A stretch of 64,000 bases of DNA from Maribacter algicola (GCF_003933245.1 NZ_QUSX01000001.1:1178001-1242000); one strand, 5' to 3'; numbered from the stretch's first letter, positions 28,041 to 37,250 are shown. Notes: generated by a model not told the origin, from the letters alone. Made by a program: numbers and translations.

Positions 28041-30383
28041 TTAAAAATCCAAATCGTCCAAGTCGTCCTCGATTTGTAAGTCTTGTTGTTGGTCTTCTAC
28101 GAACTTGGTACAGTCCGTAACTATTGTCATATCTTCCGGTTTTTCAAAATCCTCTTTGGATACGCCTAACTCCTCGTTCCCGTAATTCTTTTTCATATAT
28201 AATCCCCAAATGGGCAGTGCCATGGAGGCCCCTTGTCCATATAGAATGTTCTTAAAATGAATCGATCGTTCTTCGCCACCTACCCAAACCCCCGTGACCA
28301 AATTAGGCACCATGCCCATAAACCAGCCATCACTATTGTTTTGGGTAGTTCCGGTTTTACCAGCAATGGGATTGGTCAATTCATAAGGATACCCTGTCAT
28401 AATTTCCTTATATACCGTATTGTTTTTATTGTAGTTATGCCTTAATCTAGTACCTGACCCCCCTTGGGTCACACCTTTCATTAAATCGATCATGGCATAG
28501 GACACTTCCTTGCTCAAGACATCTTTTGTTTCAGGAACATATTCGTATAGTACCGTTCCGTTTTTATCCTCTATCCGGGTCACCATAACCGGTTTTACAT
28601 AAACCCCTTGATTGGCGAAAGCACCATAAGCTCCTACCATATCATAAATATTGGCATCCAAAGTGCCCAACGCTATAGAGGGTACTTCGGGAACATCTCC
28701 GGACATACCCAAATTTTTGGCTATGGCCACTACGGATTTGGGGCCTACTTTGTCAATCAATTGTGCGGTTACCGTATTGACCGAATTGGCCAAGGCATTT
28801 TTCAGTGTCATTTCCTTACCTGTATACTTTAAGTCTGAATTCCTAGGGCACCATGCCTCCATATTTCCATGTTTGCCTGCCTCAATGCAATATTGTGTGT
28901 CCGGCAACTTTTCACAGGGGGAAAGTCGTAACTGGTCAATGGCCGCTGCATAGACAAAAGGCTTAAATGTAGAACCTACCTGTCTTGCTCCCTGAATAAC
29001 ATTATCATATTGAAAATGCTTGTAATTAATTCCGCCTACCCAGGCCTTTACATGGCCCGTTTGGGGTTCCATGGACATCATGGCGGCCCGTAAAAAGGTC
29101 TTGTAATACCGAATGGAATCCATTGGGGTCATAATTGTATCCTTCTCACGGGTATCGCTTTTCCAATCAAAGACCGTCATTTCGGTTTTTTTGGAAAAGG
29201 AGTTCCGTATCTCCTCTTCTGATTTTCCAGCGGCTTTCATCCCCCTCCAACGATCCGAATTTTTCATGGCTCTTTCCATAATGCCTTCCGTTTCTTCCGG
29301 GGTTAGGTCCAAGAAGGGAGTTGTTGGGTTACGCTCCGGTGTATTTTGATTAAAGAACTCCGTCTGCAAATTAGCCATATGTTCGTATACCGCTTCTTCC
29401 GCATTGGCCTGCATTTTGGAATCTATAGTGGTATATATTTTTAAGCCGTCCAAATAGATGTTCCATTTATCCCGCTCTCCAGGTAAGGCAGGTTTGGGAT
29501 TTTTATCGATCCAATCTTTCATGAAACGCTGCAAATACATCCTAAAGTACGTGGCCAACCCCTCCCTATGGTTCTCTGGATTAAAGTTGATATCCATTTT
29601 CAAAGCCTGTAGGGAGTCCTTTTCCTGCTCGGTAATGTAATCGTATTTGGCCATTTGCGCCAAAACCACGTCTCTCCTGGTTTTCACCATTTCCTCCCTA
29701 CGTAAAGGATTGAAGAGGGAGGAGTTTTTGAACATTCCAACCAACATGGCAGATTCCTCGATTTTCAAATCCTTTGGCTCCTTGCCAAAATAAATCCGGG
29801 CCGCAGAGCGAATACCATCCGCATTGTTTCCAAAATCATAAATATTGAAATACATACTGATGATTTCTTCCTTGGTATAGCTGCGCTCCAACCTTGTGGC
29901 AAGAACCCACTCTTTGATTTTTTGCTGTAAGGTTTCCAGCTTATTTCTAGATCTTACGCCCACAAATAATTGCCGTGCCAATTGCTGACTGATCGTACTG
30001 GCGCCACCCCTTGTGCCCAAAAAGAAAAAGGCCCGTACCGTTCCCCTAAAGTCAATTCCGGAGTGGTCCTGAAAACGGGCATCCTCCGTTGCGACCAGAG
30101 CGTTTACCAAATTCTCCGGTAAATCTTCATATTTTACATCGGTACGGTTATCGTCCAAATAAAATTTTCCCAATAGTTCCCCATCCGAGGAAATGATTTG
30201 GGAAGCTAGATTGGTTTGTGGATTTTCCAAATATTCGTACGGCGGAAGTTCTCCAAAAAAACCCCATGACGCAGATAGAAAAATCAACGCAATGAAGGCA
30301 ATGCCCGATGCAAACAAAATCCAAAACCATTTGATGTATTTGGAAAAGCCAGGATCGCTTTTCTTTTTTACCGCTTTTGCCAT
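28041..30383 (-). CDS. Bifunctional penicillin-binding protein 1A
   Basis: The 780-residue enzyme builds peptidoglycan in the periplasm while anchored by one helix at 19-37. The GT51 glycosyltransferase domain has catalytic Glu100 in VATEDARFQDHSGID and GGASTISQQLARQL (126-139). The transpeptidase domain has Ser471-x-x-Lys474 (GSTFKPFVYAAA), Ser534-Val-Asn536 and Lys676-Thr-Gly678 (AGKTGTTQNNSDGW). The Asp/Glu-rich tail (DLQIEDDLDDLDF) is common in flavobacterial homologues. It starts 4 bases after gldH and ends the operon. Confidence 0.96.
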   Translation of the reverse strand: MAKAVKKKSDPGFSKYIKWFWILFASGIAFIALIFLSASWGFFGELPPYEYLENPQTNLASQIISSDGELLGKFYLDDNRTDVKYEDLPENLVNALVATEDARFQDHSGIDFRGTVRAFFFLGTRGGASTISQQLARQLFVGVRSRNKLETLQQKIKEWVLATRLERSYTKEEIISMYFNIYDFGNNADGIRSAARIYFGKEPKDLKIEESAMLVGMFKNSSLFNPLRREEMVKTRRDVVLAQMAKYDYITEQEKDSLQALKMDINFNPENHREGLATYFRMYLQRFMKDWIDKNPKPALPGERDKWNIYLDGLKIYTTIDSKMQANAEEAVYEHMANLQTEFFNQNTPERNPTTPFLDLTPEETEGIMERAMKNSDRWRGMKAAGKSEEEIRNSFSKKTEMTVFDWKSDTREKDTIMTPMDSIRYYKTFLRAAMMSMEPQTGHVKAWVGGINYKHFQYDNVIQGARQVGSTFKPFVYAAAIDQLRLSPCEKLPDTQYCIEAGKHGNMEAWCPRNSDLKYTGKEMTLKNALANSVNTVTAQLIDKVGPKSVVAIAKNLGMSGDVPEVPSIALGTLDANIYDMVGAYGAFANQGVYVKPVMVTRIEDKNGTVLYEYVPETKDVLSKEVSYAMIDLMKGVTQGGSGTRLRHNYNKNNTVYKEIMTGYPYELTNPIAGKTGTTQNNSDGWFMGMVPNLVTGVWVGGEERSIHFKNILYGQGASMALPIWGLYMKKNYGNEELGVSKEDFEKPEDMTIVTDCTKFVEDQQQDLQIEDDLDDLDF

Positions 30384-30387
30384 GAGC

Positions 30388-30873
30388 CTAGGGGTTACTT
30401 TTTTTTATTTCAATACCTACATCGGTTACACCTTCCAATGAAATCACTCCTTGAACAGTACCGTTTTTTCGCATCGCATGCGAGACTTCTAATGTATATA
30501 CGCCCGAAACGGGAAAAACGATGTTTTCCTTATACCATAATTTATTTTCCTTTAAACTACCGGTCCCTTTTCCCAACCAAGTGCCATCCGGCAAGGCCAT
30601 AGTGTATTCCAAAGTATCCTGTAGTACTTCTCCCTCTGGGGTACTAAGGGATGTTATCAAAAACAAGTTGCTGTAGGGAAAAGTATCGTCATTGCGTACA
30701 TTAATGAACATATTATATTCCTGTACCGTATCCATTTTTGTGAAGCTGAACTCAAGAATATCATCCTTGTTCCAAACAGCCCCCTTTAGGCTCTTATATT
30801 CAGAGGTGACCCCAGTTGTATTACACGAGGCGAGAAGAAATATTGCTAACATCAAAAAAAGATAGCTACGCAT
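30388..30873 (-). CDS. gldH: Gliding motility lipoprotein GldH
   Basis: The start at 30873 gives a lipoprotein signal (MRSYLFLMLAIFLLASC, Cys17); the longer frame reaches 44 residues into ricT. At 161 residues the length fits GldH. Recognisable stretches are YNMFINVRNDDTFPYSNLFL, PDGTWLGKGTGSLKENKLWY and SGVYTLEVSHAMR. GldH is needed for gliding and works with the GldK-N/type IX secretion machinery. It overlaps ricT by 8 bases and is followed 4 bases later by PBP1A, a gene order I know from other flavobacteria. Confidence 0.9.
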   Translation of the reverse strand: MRSYLFLMLAIFLLASCNTTGVTSEYKSLKGAVWNKDDILEFSFTKMDTVQEYNMFINVRNDDTFPYSNLFLITSLSTPEGEVLQDTLEYTMALPDGTWLGKGTGSLKENKLWYKENIVFPVSGVYTLEVSHAMRKNGTVQGVISLEGVTDVGIEIKKSNP

Positions 30874-32050
30874 TTTTATTGCTCCTATTTCGTTTTCTGT
30901 TATTATTCGTATTATTCTTTTTCCTATTGCGGTTTCTATTGCCCTTGGATTTCTTCTTTGGCCTATCAAACCTGGTAAGGCTATCTTGCCCAACCACATT
31001 TTCAAAAACTACTTTATCCTCCGTAATATTGTCCACTGCATAAATTTCCAAACTTGGAACCTTCTCTTTTTTCTTGTTCTTCTCCAAGATTTCGTTCACC
31101 TGATCCTTGGATAGTACGTGCCAATTGGCAGGTTCGTCTTTATATGAGAACCAAAGCAATTCCTTGAAAATATCCGTTTTTTGGCAAAAGGCAAGTCCTT
31201 TTTCCGTATTAAGTTTGGTGTCTTGGGGTGGAAAGTCCTTTAGGGCGTCCAGGTATACATCCAACTCGTAATTTAGACAACACTTCAATTTACCACATTG
31301 CCCTGCCAATTTTTGGGGGTTTAACGAAAGTTGCTGATAACGGGCCGCGGAAGTACTTACAGACCTAAAATCGGTCAGCCAGGTAGAACAACACAATTCC
31401 CTGCCACAGGACCCAATACCCCCTAGGCGCTGGGCCTCCTGTCGGTAGCCTATCTGTCGCATTTCTATACGAATGCCAAAAGCTTTGGCCATATCCTTTA
31501 TAAGCTGTCGAAAATCTACCCGGTCCTCTGCTGTGTAGTAAAATGTAGCCTTGGAACCATCGCCCTGGAATTCCACATCGGAAATCTTCATTTGCAAATT
31601 CAAGATAATGGCGATTTCCCGAGATCGTTTTTTAATTTCCTCTTCCCTGTCCCTACATTTTTGCCAGATATCAATATCTTTTTGAGTGGCCTTTCTATAA
31701 ACTTTGGGAAGTTCCTCCTTTGCCGGATCTATTTTCTTGCGCTTCATTTGAACGCGTACTAGTTCCCCGGTGAGCGTGACCATGCCAATGTCATGGCCGG
31801 ACTGTGCCTGGGTAGCCACGATATCCCCAATGGAAAGGGAAAGGCTTTCCGTATTTTTAAAAAATTCCTTTCTACTGTTCTTAAAGCGCACCTCAACATA
31901 TTCAAATGGCCGCTCGCCATTAGGAAGCGACATATTTGAAAGCCAGTCAAAAACAGTTAATTTATTGCAACCATCTGTACCGCAAGTACCGTTATTCTTG
32001 CATCCCTTTGGTTGTCCATCCTTACCGGTAGAACAACTACTACAACCCAT
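30866..32050 (-). CDS. ricT: PSP1 domain protein, RicT/YaaT-like
   Basis: The 394-residue protein has a Cys-rich N-terminus (Cys3, 6, 17, 23, 28), a PSP1 domain at about 40-270 with CGRELCCSTW (Cys215, 220, 221) and QCGKLKCCLNYELDVY (Cys252, 257, 258), and a strongly basic Asn/Arg/Lys tail from about 366. In Bacillus, RicT is part of an Fe-S complex that stimulates RNase Y-dependent RNA maturation; no ricA or ricF is nearby. The extra N-terminal cysteines and basic tail suggest metal and RNA binding, which is inference. First gene of the operon with gldH and PBP1A. Confidence 0.88.
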   Translation of the reverse strand: MGCSSCSTGKDGQPKGCKNNGTCGTDGCNKLTVFDWLSNMSLPNGERPFEYVEVRFKNSRKEFFKNTESLSLSIGDIVATQAQSGHDIGMVTLTGELVRVQMKRKKIDPAKEELPKVYRKATQKDIDIWQKCRDREEEIKKRSREIAIILNLQMKISDVEFQGDGSKATFYYTAEDRVDFRQLIKDMAKAFGIRIEMRQIGYRQEAQRLGGIGSCGRELCCSTWLTDFRSVSTSAARYQQLSLNPQKLAGQCGKLKCCLNYELDVYLDALKDFPPQDTKLNTEKGLAFCQKTDIFKELLWFSYKDEPANWHVLSKDQVNEILEKNKKKEKVPSLEIYAVDNITEDKVVFENVVGQDSLTRFDRPKKKSKGNRNRNRKKNNTNNNRKRNRSNKNA

Positions 32051-32137
32051 ATTTTATATATTGATTTGGTTAAATCCTATGGGACCCACCAAACTAGGTT
32101 CATAAAAAATCTTCTTGTAAAGATAATCAAAATCTGA

Positions 32138-32162
32138 GCGAAAAAAAGTGCTCTTTTTTTGC
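32138..32162 (-). terminator. Weak A/T-rich hairpin after trhO
   Basis: GCGAAAAAAAG and CTTTTTTTGC (32138-32162) can pair around TGCT, about 40 bases after the trhO stop on the minus strand. Nearly all pairs are A-T, so strength is doubtful. Confidence 0.4.
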
Positions 32163-32202
32163 ATTATGGATGGAATACATAATCAAGAGTAAATCATTGA
32201 GG

Positions 32203-33234
32203 TTACCTTTTGAACTTTAGTACTTCCGATCTACCCTTTTTAAAAATTTTATTGCTCACTACCATACCTTTTCTTAGGGCTTTTTGTTCCTCATAGGGCA
32301 AGGCGTGGATTTCCATGCAGTGATTAGAACAGCAATCGTTCATTTTTTCGGCACACTTTTTACATTGTATGAACAATAGGTGACAGGCCTCATTGGCGCA
32401 ATTTACATGGTCATCACAGGGTTCCCCACATTGATGGCATTGGGAAATGATATCACTGCTAATCCGTTCGCCCCTTCTATGGTCGAAAACGAAATTCTTG
32501 CCCAAAAACTTATTCTCCAACCTTTGCTTCTCAACTTGCCTGGCATATTCTATTATACCTCCTTCCAGTTGATAGACTTGCTTAAACCCCTTATGCTTGT
32601 AATAAGCACTGGCCTTTTCACAACGGATACCCCCCGTACAGTACATGACCAATTTCTTGTCCTCTTTATGGTCCTGAAGGTCTTTTTCAATAATATCCAA
32701 GGAATCCCTAAACGTATCCACATCTGGGGTAATGGCATTCTTAAAATGTCCTATTTCACTTTCGTAATGGTTTCTCATATCCACCAACACCGTATCCGGG
32801 TCCTCGATCAACTCGTTGAATTTCTGGGCATTTACATGAACCCCTTTGTTGGTGACATCAAAAGTGGCATCGTTTAGTCCATCAGCCAAAATTTTATGCC
32901 TAACCTTGACCTTCAATTTCAGAAAGGACATATTATCCTGTTCTATTGCAATGTTCAATCGTACATTCTCCAAAAAGGAAATACTGTCTAGAAAGTCCTT
33001 AAACCTCTGAAAGTTTTCCGCAGGAACGGATAATTGGGCATTGATTCCCTCGTGGGCCACATAAATACGGCCCAAAACATCTAGGTCGTTCCAATGAATG
33101 AACAAATGATTCCTAAAAATACCGGGATTGCCAATGTGTGCATATTTATAGAAAGAAATGGTCAAGCGGTCTTGACCGGCCTCTTCAATGAGGGCAGCTC
33201 TTTCCTTTGCACTTAAGGTATTGTACAGTTGCAT
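32203..33234 (-). CDS. trhO: tRNA uridine(34) hydroxylase TrhO (rhodanese family)
   Basis: The 343-residue protein has the N-terminal acylphosphatase-like UPF0176 domain (YKYAHIGNPGIFRNHLF, RIYVAHEGINAQLS) and a rhodanese domain with the loop YCTGGIRCEKAS (Cys199, Cys205). A C-terminal Cys cluster (CHQCGEPC, CKKCAEKMNDCC) could bind zinc. TrhO uses oxygen to hydroxylate U34 of certain tRNAs toward 5-methoxyuridine-type wobble bases. The gene stands alone, divergent from recA. Confidence 0.92.
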   Translation of the reverse strand: MQLYNTLSAKERAALIEEAGQDRLTISFYKYAHIGNPGIFRNHLFIHWNDLDVLGRIYVAHEGINAQLSVPAENFQRFKDFLDSISFLENVRLNIAIEQDNMSFLKLKVKVRHKILADGLNDATFDVTNKGVHVNAQKFNELIEDPDTVLVDMRNHYESEIGHFKNAITPDVDTFRDSLDIIEKDLQDHKEDKKLVMYCTGGIRCEKASAYYKHKGFKQVYQLEGGIIEYARQVEKQRLENKFLGKNFVFDHRRGERISSDIISQCHQCGEPCDDHVNCANEACHLLFIQCKKCAEKMNDCCSNHCMEIHALPYEEQKALRKGMVVSNKIFKKGRSEVLKFKR

Positions 33235-33271
33235 GCTATACTAATATTTTAAGTTAACAAATTTTGAGCGG

Positions 33272-33279
33272 CAAAGATA
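33272..33279 (-). promoter_or_regulatory. Possible -7 box of the trhO promoter
   Basis: CAAAGATA reads TATCTTTG on the minus strand, an exact TAnnTTTG match 38 bases before the trhO ATG. I see no TTTG at the expected -33 distance, so the call is tentative. Confidence 0.45.
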
Positions 33280-33319
33280 TAAAATCCAGTAGGAACGGCT
33301 ATTAATTGCCGGTAACAAA

Positions 33320-33345
33320 AAAGTCCCGATTTAAATCGGGACTTT
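33320..33345. terminator. Perfect 26-base palindrome resembling an intrinsic terminator
   Basis: AAAGTCCCGATTT (33320-33332) and AAATCGGGACTTT (33333-33345) form a perfect inverted repeat with A/T runs at both ends. It lies between the divergent starts of trhO and recA, so it does not end either gene. It could end a small RNA read on either strand, or attenuate trhO. Confidence 0.7.
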
Positions 33346-33564
33346 TGTTTGGCCATTCCTGCTTTTCCTCTTCACAGCATTTGTTGAGTTAGTTTATTAG
33401 GAAATGACCTTTAATACCTGTAACACTAAAAACTGCTTACAAAACCATGTTTTGTTCTCACGCTTTTCAACTAGATAGAAAATGTCCAAAATGGTTGCGT
33501 AATAAATGTGGATATTCTTTTTTCCGAAAAGAAACACTAATTTAGCATTCCTAAAAAATACGTG

Positions 33565-34572
33565 ATGAGTTCCGATAAAGAAGCCAAATTAAAAGCCCTA
33601 AAACTAACCCTGGATAAGCTGGACAAGACCTATGGAAAAGGTGCCGTAATGAAGATGGGGGACAGTGTTGTTGAAGATGTAGAGGTGATTCCTTCAGGAT
33701 CCCTAGGACTTGACATAGCCTTGGGCGTTGGCGGTTACCCAAGAGGTAGGGTCATTGAAATATATGGACCGGAGTCTTCTGGTAAGACCACGCTCACGTT
33801 ACATGCAATTGCGGAGGCACAGAAAAAAGGGGGGATAGCGGCTTTCATTGATGCGGAACATGCATTTGACCGTTTTTATGCCCAAAAATTGGGGGTCGAC
33901 ATTGATAACCTAATCATTTCCCAACCGGACAACGGGGAGCAGGCTTTGGAAATAACGGATAACTTGATTCGTTCCGGGGCAATTGACATTGTAATCATCG
34001 ATTCTGTTGCCGCACTGACTCCAAAGAGTGAAATCGAAGGTGAAATGGGTGATTCCAAAATGGGACTTCACGCAAGGTTAATGTCTCAAGCACTTAGAAA
34101 ACTAACAAGCTCCATAAGCAAAACGCACTGTACCGTTATATTCATTAATCAATTACGTGAAAAGATCGGGGTGATGTTCGGTAACCCAGAAACCACTACT
34201 GGCGGAAACGCACTAAAATTTTATGCCTCCGTTCGATTGGATATTAGACGTTCTACCCAAATCAAAGATACAGATGGTAACATCCAAGGTAACAAGACAC
34301 GAGTAAAAGTGGTCAAAAACAAGGTTGCACCTCCATTTAGAACTACCGAGTTTGATATTATGTACGGAGAAGGCATTTCCAAAGTTGGAGAAATCATTGA
34401 CCTTGGGGTAGAATACGAAATCATAAAGAAAAGCGGTTCCTGGTTCAGTTATGGAGATACCAAACTAGGTCAAGGAAGGGATGCCGTCAAATCCCTTTTA
34501 TTGGACAATCCTGAATTATTGGATGAATTGGACGGTAAAATACGCGATGCCCTTAACGCCGTTAATAATTAA
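33565..34572 (+). CDS. recA: Recombinase RecA
   Basis: The 335-residue protein is a clear Rec[21 protein letters not shown], Walker A GPESSGKT at 68-75, [20 protein letters not shown], the loop [20 protein letters not shown] and a short C-terminal domain. It forms filaments on single-stranded DNA for strand exchange and SOS induction. I use ATG at 33565; a GTG lies one codon upstream. I see no LexA-type box. It appears monocistronic. Confidence 0.97.
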   Translation: MSSDKEAKLKALKLTLDKLDKTYGKGAVMKMGDSVVEDVEVIPSGSLGLDIALGVGGYPRGRVIEIYGPESSGKTTLTLHAIAEAQKKGGIAAFIDAEHAFDRFYAQKLGVDIDNLIISQPDNGEQALEITDNLIRSGAIDIVIIDSVAALTPKSEIEGEMGDSKMGLHARLMSQALRKLTSSISKTHCTVIFINQLREKIGVMFGNPETTTGGNALKFYASVRLDIRRSTQIKDTDGNIQGNKTRVKVVKNKVAPPFRTTEFDIMYGEGISKVGEIIDLGVEYEIIKKSGSWFSYGDTKLGQGRDAVKSLLLDNPELLDELDGKIRDALNAVNN

Positions 34573-34589
34573 ACTTCTTTAAATCCAGG

Positions 34590-34611
34590 TCCTTTAAAAG
34601 TACTTAAAGGA
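34590..34611 (+). terminator. Hairpin after recA
   Basis: TCCTTTAA (34590-34597) pairs with TTAAAGGA (34604-34611), 18 bases after the recA stop, followed by TTGTACATTTTGATTTTT. A second copy of the inner string TTTAAAAGTACT occurs about 68 bases downstream. Confidence 0.5.
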
Positions 34612-34749
34612 TTGTACATTTTGATTTTTCACTCCAGCGGATAAGGCTGGGTTACTATCTTTTAAAAGTACTCCTCTCCACTAAAAATCAAGGGGAAAAC
34701 GCAACCTTTAGAATAAATTTTCATCTTTCTTGTAAAAGAAATTGTAACG

Positions 34750-35166
34750 ATGATGAAAAAATATACCCTAGTGGTCGCGTTGTTCGCATTACTATTAGGT
34801 GGTTGTTCCCTAGATGATGACGAACCCAACTTCAATTTTAAGGCATTACGTATTGAGAGTGCGGAATTACCGGAATCCTTTATTTTGAACGAAACGTACC
34901 AAATAAACGTAACCTATTCCTTGCCAGATGGATGTACGCAATATGAAGGATTTGATGTGACCAAAGAAGACACGACTATAAGAAATGTGGTTGCTATAGG
35001 TGTTGCAATGACAGATTTGGTATCTTGTACCAAGGCGATAACCCAAGAAGAGGCTTCCTTTAACTTCATTGTTAAATATGACCAACCCTATACCTTTAGA
35101 TTCTATCAAGGAGATAATAGTGCTGGTGAGCCCGAGTTTTTTGAGGTTGTCGTTCCTGTAAACTAG
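34750..35166 (+). CDS. Small lipoprotein of unknown function
   Basis: The 138-residue protein has a textbook lipoprotein signal (LFALLLGGC, Cys19) followed by an acidic DDDEP linker. The mature part is strand-rich, with two cysteines (DGCTQYEG, VSCTKAI) and a closing segment YTFRFYQGDN. I recognise no family. It ends 24 bases before the ECF sigma gene, so it may be in the same unit and part of an envelope-sensing system; that link is positional only. Confidence 0.8.
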   Translation: MMKKYTLVVALFALLLGGCSLDDDEPNFNFKALRIESAELPESFILNETYQINVTYSLPDGCTQYEGFDVTKEDTTIRNVVAIGVAMTDLVSCTKAITQEEASFNFIVKYDQPYTFRFYQGDNSAGEPEFFEVVVPVN

Positions 35167-35190
35167 ATGTAAAAAACATAACCAACATAT

Positions 35191-35754
35191 TTGTTGCTGG
35201 AAGAACTGGTACATAGATGTAAAAAAGGCGAGCGAAAGGCCCAAGAGCTATTGTATAAACAGTATGCGGGTGTTCTCTATGGCATTTGTTTGAAATATTC
35301 CAGGAACAAGACAGAAGCGGAGGATAACCTACACGATAGTTTTATGACCATTTTTGAAAAAATAGGCCAATACAAGTCAACGGGTTCCTTTGAAGGATGG
35401 ATAAAGCGTATTACCATAAACACGGTATTGCAGAAATATAGACGAGAGGAATATTTAAGCGTGGTGAACGAGAACATGCCCGAAGAAGTGACCTTGGAAT
35501 CCAATTTCGCAGATATAGGGCTTCAATCCTTATTGGGATATATACAGGAATTGCCAAATAAATACAGGACAACATTCAACCTATATGTCTTGGACGGTTA
35601 TAGCCATAAGGAAATCAGTCAGATGCTGGGGACTTCGATAGGTACGTCCAAATCCAATTTGGCAAGGGCAAGAATGTTACTTAAGGATAAAATTGAGAGT
35701 AAACTATCACAATCCATCATTGGTTTGGTGATTATAATTGGAAATTGTTTTTGA
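35191..35754 (+). CDS. ECF-type RNA polymerase sigma factor
   Basis: The 187-residue protein has region 2 at about 22-80 (KYSRNKTEAEDNLHDSFM, GSFEGWIKRITINTVLQ) and region 4 at about 120-175 (LPNKYRTTFNLYVLDG, HKEISQMLGTSIGTSKSNLA). The start is TTG at 35191 or 35194: an in-frame stop lies at 35179 and no ATG is present before the conserved LEELVHRCKKGERKAQE. The end (IIGLVIIIGNCF) is hydrophobic. It directs RNA polymerase to a small regulon, probably for envelope stress. The next gene, 37 bases on, could encode its partner. Confidence 0.92.
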   Translation: MLLEELVHRCKKGERKAQELLYKQYAGVLYGICLKYSRNKTEAEDNLHDSFMTIFEKIGQYKSTGSFEGWIKRITINTVLQKYRREEYLSVVNENMPEEVTLESNFADIGLQSLLGYIQELPNKYRTTFNLYVLDGYSHKEISQMLGTSIGTSKSNLARARMLLKDKIESKLSQSIIGLVIIIGNCF

Positions 35755-35791
35755 TTCCATTGGGAATACGTAGAAATATGAGTTTTGAATA

Positions 35792-37243
35792 ATGAGCAAG
35801 AAGCATTTAGATAAATTTTTTCAAGAAAAATTCAAAGGTTTTGAAGAGACACCTGATGATAAGGTATGGGTTGCCATAGCATCATCATTGGACAGAAAAA
35901 AGAAGAAAAGAATTTTGCCACTATGGTGGCGACTTGCCGGAGTAGCTGCAGTAGTGGTCTTTAGCTTTCTACTGTTAAATCCTTTTGACACTGGTAATTA
36001 CCCAAATGTCAATAGCGTTACGGATACGGAGCAAAAGGAAAGTGATGACAAGTTGTTGAAAGAGACCATACGTGCCAAAGATGCTGTTTCAAGTGCGCCC
36101 AAGGATGTAAATCCTTCAGAAATCGACACCAATACCAACTCCCAACCGGAAGGATCCATCGTGAAAACGGATAATTCTCGCAGCACACCTGCTACCAATG
36201 GTGGAATTCGCAATGCTGCTAAAAATGAAACCGAGAATATTTCAAACCAATCCAAAATTGCCGACACTGAACCAGGTAAAAAATTCAACAAATCGGAAAA
36301 CTTACTATCAGGGAACAAAACAACCGGTGAACTAAAAGGAAAGAATCAGGTGGCCGACCCTTCCATGGATAATCCCTTGGTAAAACCGAATACCGAAGCA
36401 ATCGCTTTCAAGGAAGAAACAGAAAATAACCAAAGTACGGTCTCCGAAGGTAAAAAATCCTTGTACGACGAGATTCAGGACCAGGAAGAAGAAGAAATTG
36501 CTGCTTCCAAAACTTCGAAGAATAAATGGTCTGCTGGGCCAAGTATTGCACCGGTATATTTTGATGCTTTGGGAACGGGTTCTCCTGTAAGCCCCATGTT
36601 TAGTGCCAACGCCAAATCCGGTAATGTCAATATGAGTTATGGACTTTCTGTAGCCTATGAGATTAACCCAAGGCTATCCATACGGTCCGGGGTACACAAG
36701 GTGGATTATGGGTATGATACCAATGATGTTTACTTTACCTCCTCCATATCGGCCTTGAGCCAAAATCGCATTTCCAATATCAACTACGCCCAAACTGCGG
36801 AAAATTTGGTGGTATCCTCCAGTAATGCCGCATTGAACTTGGATAGTAAATCCTTTGATGTATCGGCAAGAACCGCCAACAGGTCTGGGGTCATGGCACA
36901 ACAGTTGGGATACCTGGAAGTACCTGTAGAGTTAAGTTATGCCCTGGTCAATAATAAATTCGGGGTACATGTGATTGGCGGTGTAAGTTCACTGTTCCTT
37001 GTGGAGAACCAAGTAGATCTAACTTCTGGTAGCCTGACCACCCAAATAGGGGAGGCTAACAATGTCAACGACTTGAACTTCAGTGCCAACTTTGGAATAG
37101 GACTGGGGTATCAATTTTCACAAAAATTAAAACTGAACATTGAGCCTCTATTCAAGTATCAGTTAAATACCTTTTCGAATGTTGATGGCACCTTTAACCC
37201 TTATACCATTGGTGTTTATAGTGGAATTAGCTTTAAGTTTTAA
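35792..37243 (+). CDS. Membrane-anchored protein with C-terminal outer-membrane-barrel-like domain
   Basis: The 483-residue protein has a cytoplasmic-looking N-terminus of 40 residues (FQEKFKGFEETPDDKVWVAI, then a KKKKR patch), one membrane helix at 41-64, a long low-complexity Asn/Ser/Lys/Glu linker to about 240, and a C-terminal strand-rich domain with features of an OmpA/PorT-like barrel (YGLSVAYEINPRLSIRSGV, FSANFGIGLGYQFSQKLKLN, final GVYSGISFKF). The N-terminal part resembles short anti-sigma heads found after ECF sigma genes in Bacteroidota. An anti-sigma or sensor role is inferred from position and layout. Confidence 0.78.
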   Translation: MSKKHLDKFFQEKFKGFEETPDDKVWVAIASSLDRKKKKRILPLWWRLAGVAAVVVFSFLLLNPFDTGNYPNVNSVTDTEQKESDDKLLKETIRAKDAVSSAPKDVNPSEIDTNTNSQPEGSIVKTDNSRSTPATNGGIRNAAKNETENISNQSKIADTEPGKKFNKSENLLSGNKTTGELKGKNQVADPSMDNPLVKPNTEAIAFKEETENNQSTVSEGKKSLYDEIQDQEEEEIAASKTSKNKWSAGPSIAPVYFDALGTGSPVSPMFSANAKSGNVNMSYGLSVAYEINPRLSIRSGVHKVDYGYDTNDVYFTSSISALSQNRISNINYAQTAENLVVSSSNAALNLDSKSFDVSARTANRSGVMAQQLGYLEVPVELSYALVNNKFGVHVIGGVSSLFLVENQVDLTSGSLTTQIGEANNVNDLNFSANFGIGLGYQFSQKLKLNIEPLFKYQLNTFSNVDGTFNPYTIGVYSGISFKF

Positions 37244-37250
37244 AGAAAGT

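Larger units (their letters stand above)
33235..33564. other. Divergent trhO/recA intergenic region with an orphan terminator-like palindrome
   Basis: No credible protein gene is visible in these 330 bases. It holds a likely -7 box for trhO, a perfect 26-base palindrome that belongs to neither flanking gene, and a TAATTTAG string (33538-33545) that could be a weak recA -7 box. Confidence 0.6.

Noticed and set aside
30874..31005. Longer start of gldH
   Set aside because: The extra 44 residues lie inside ricT and would place the lipoprotein signal in the middle of the protein.
33235..33564. tRNA, tmRNA or 6S RNA between trhO and recA
   Set aside because: I found no T-loop, CCA end or the closed-bubble layout by eye; only a terminator-like palindrome is present.
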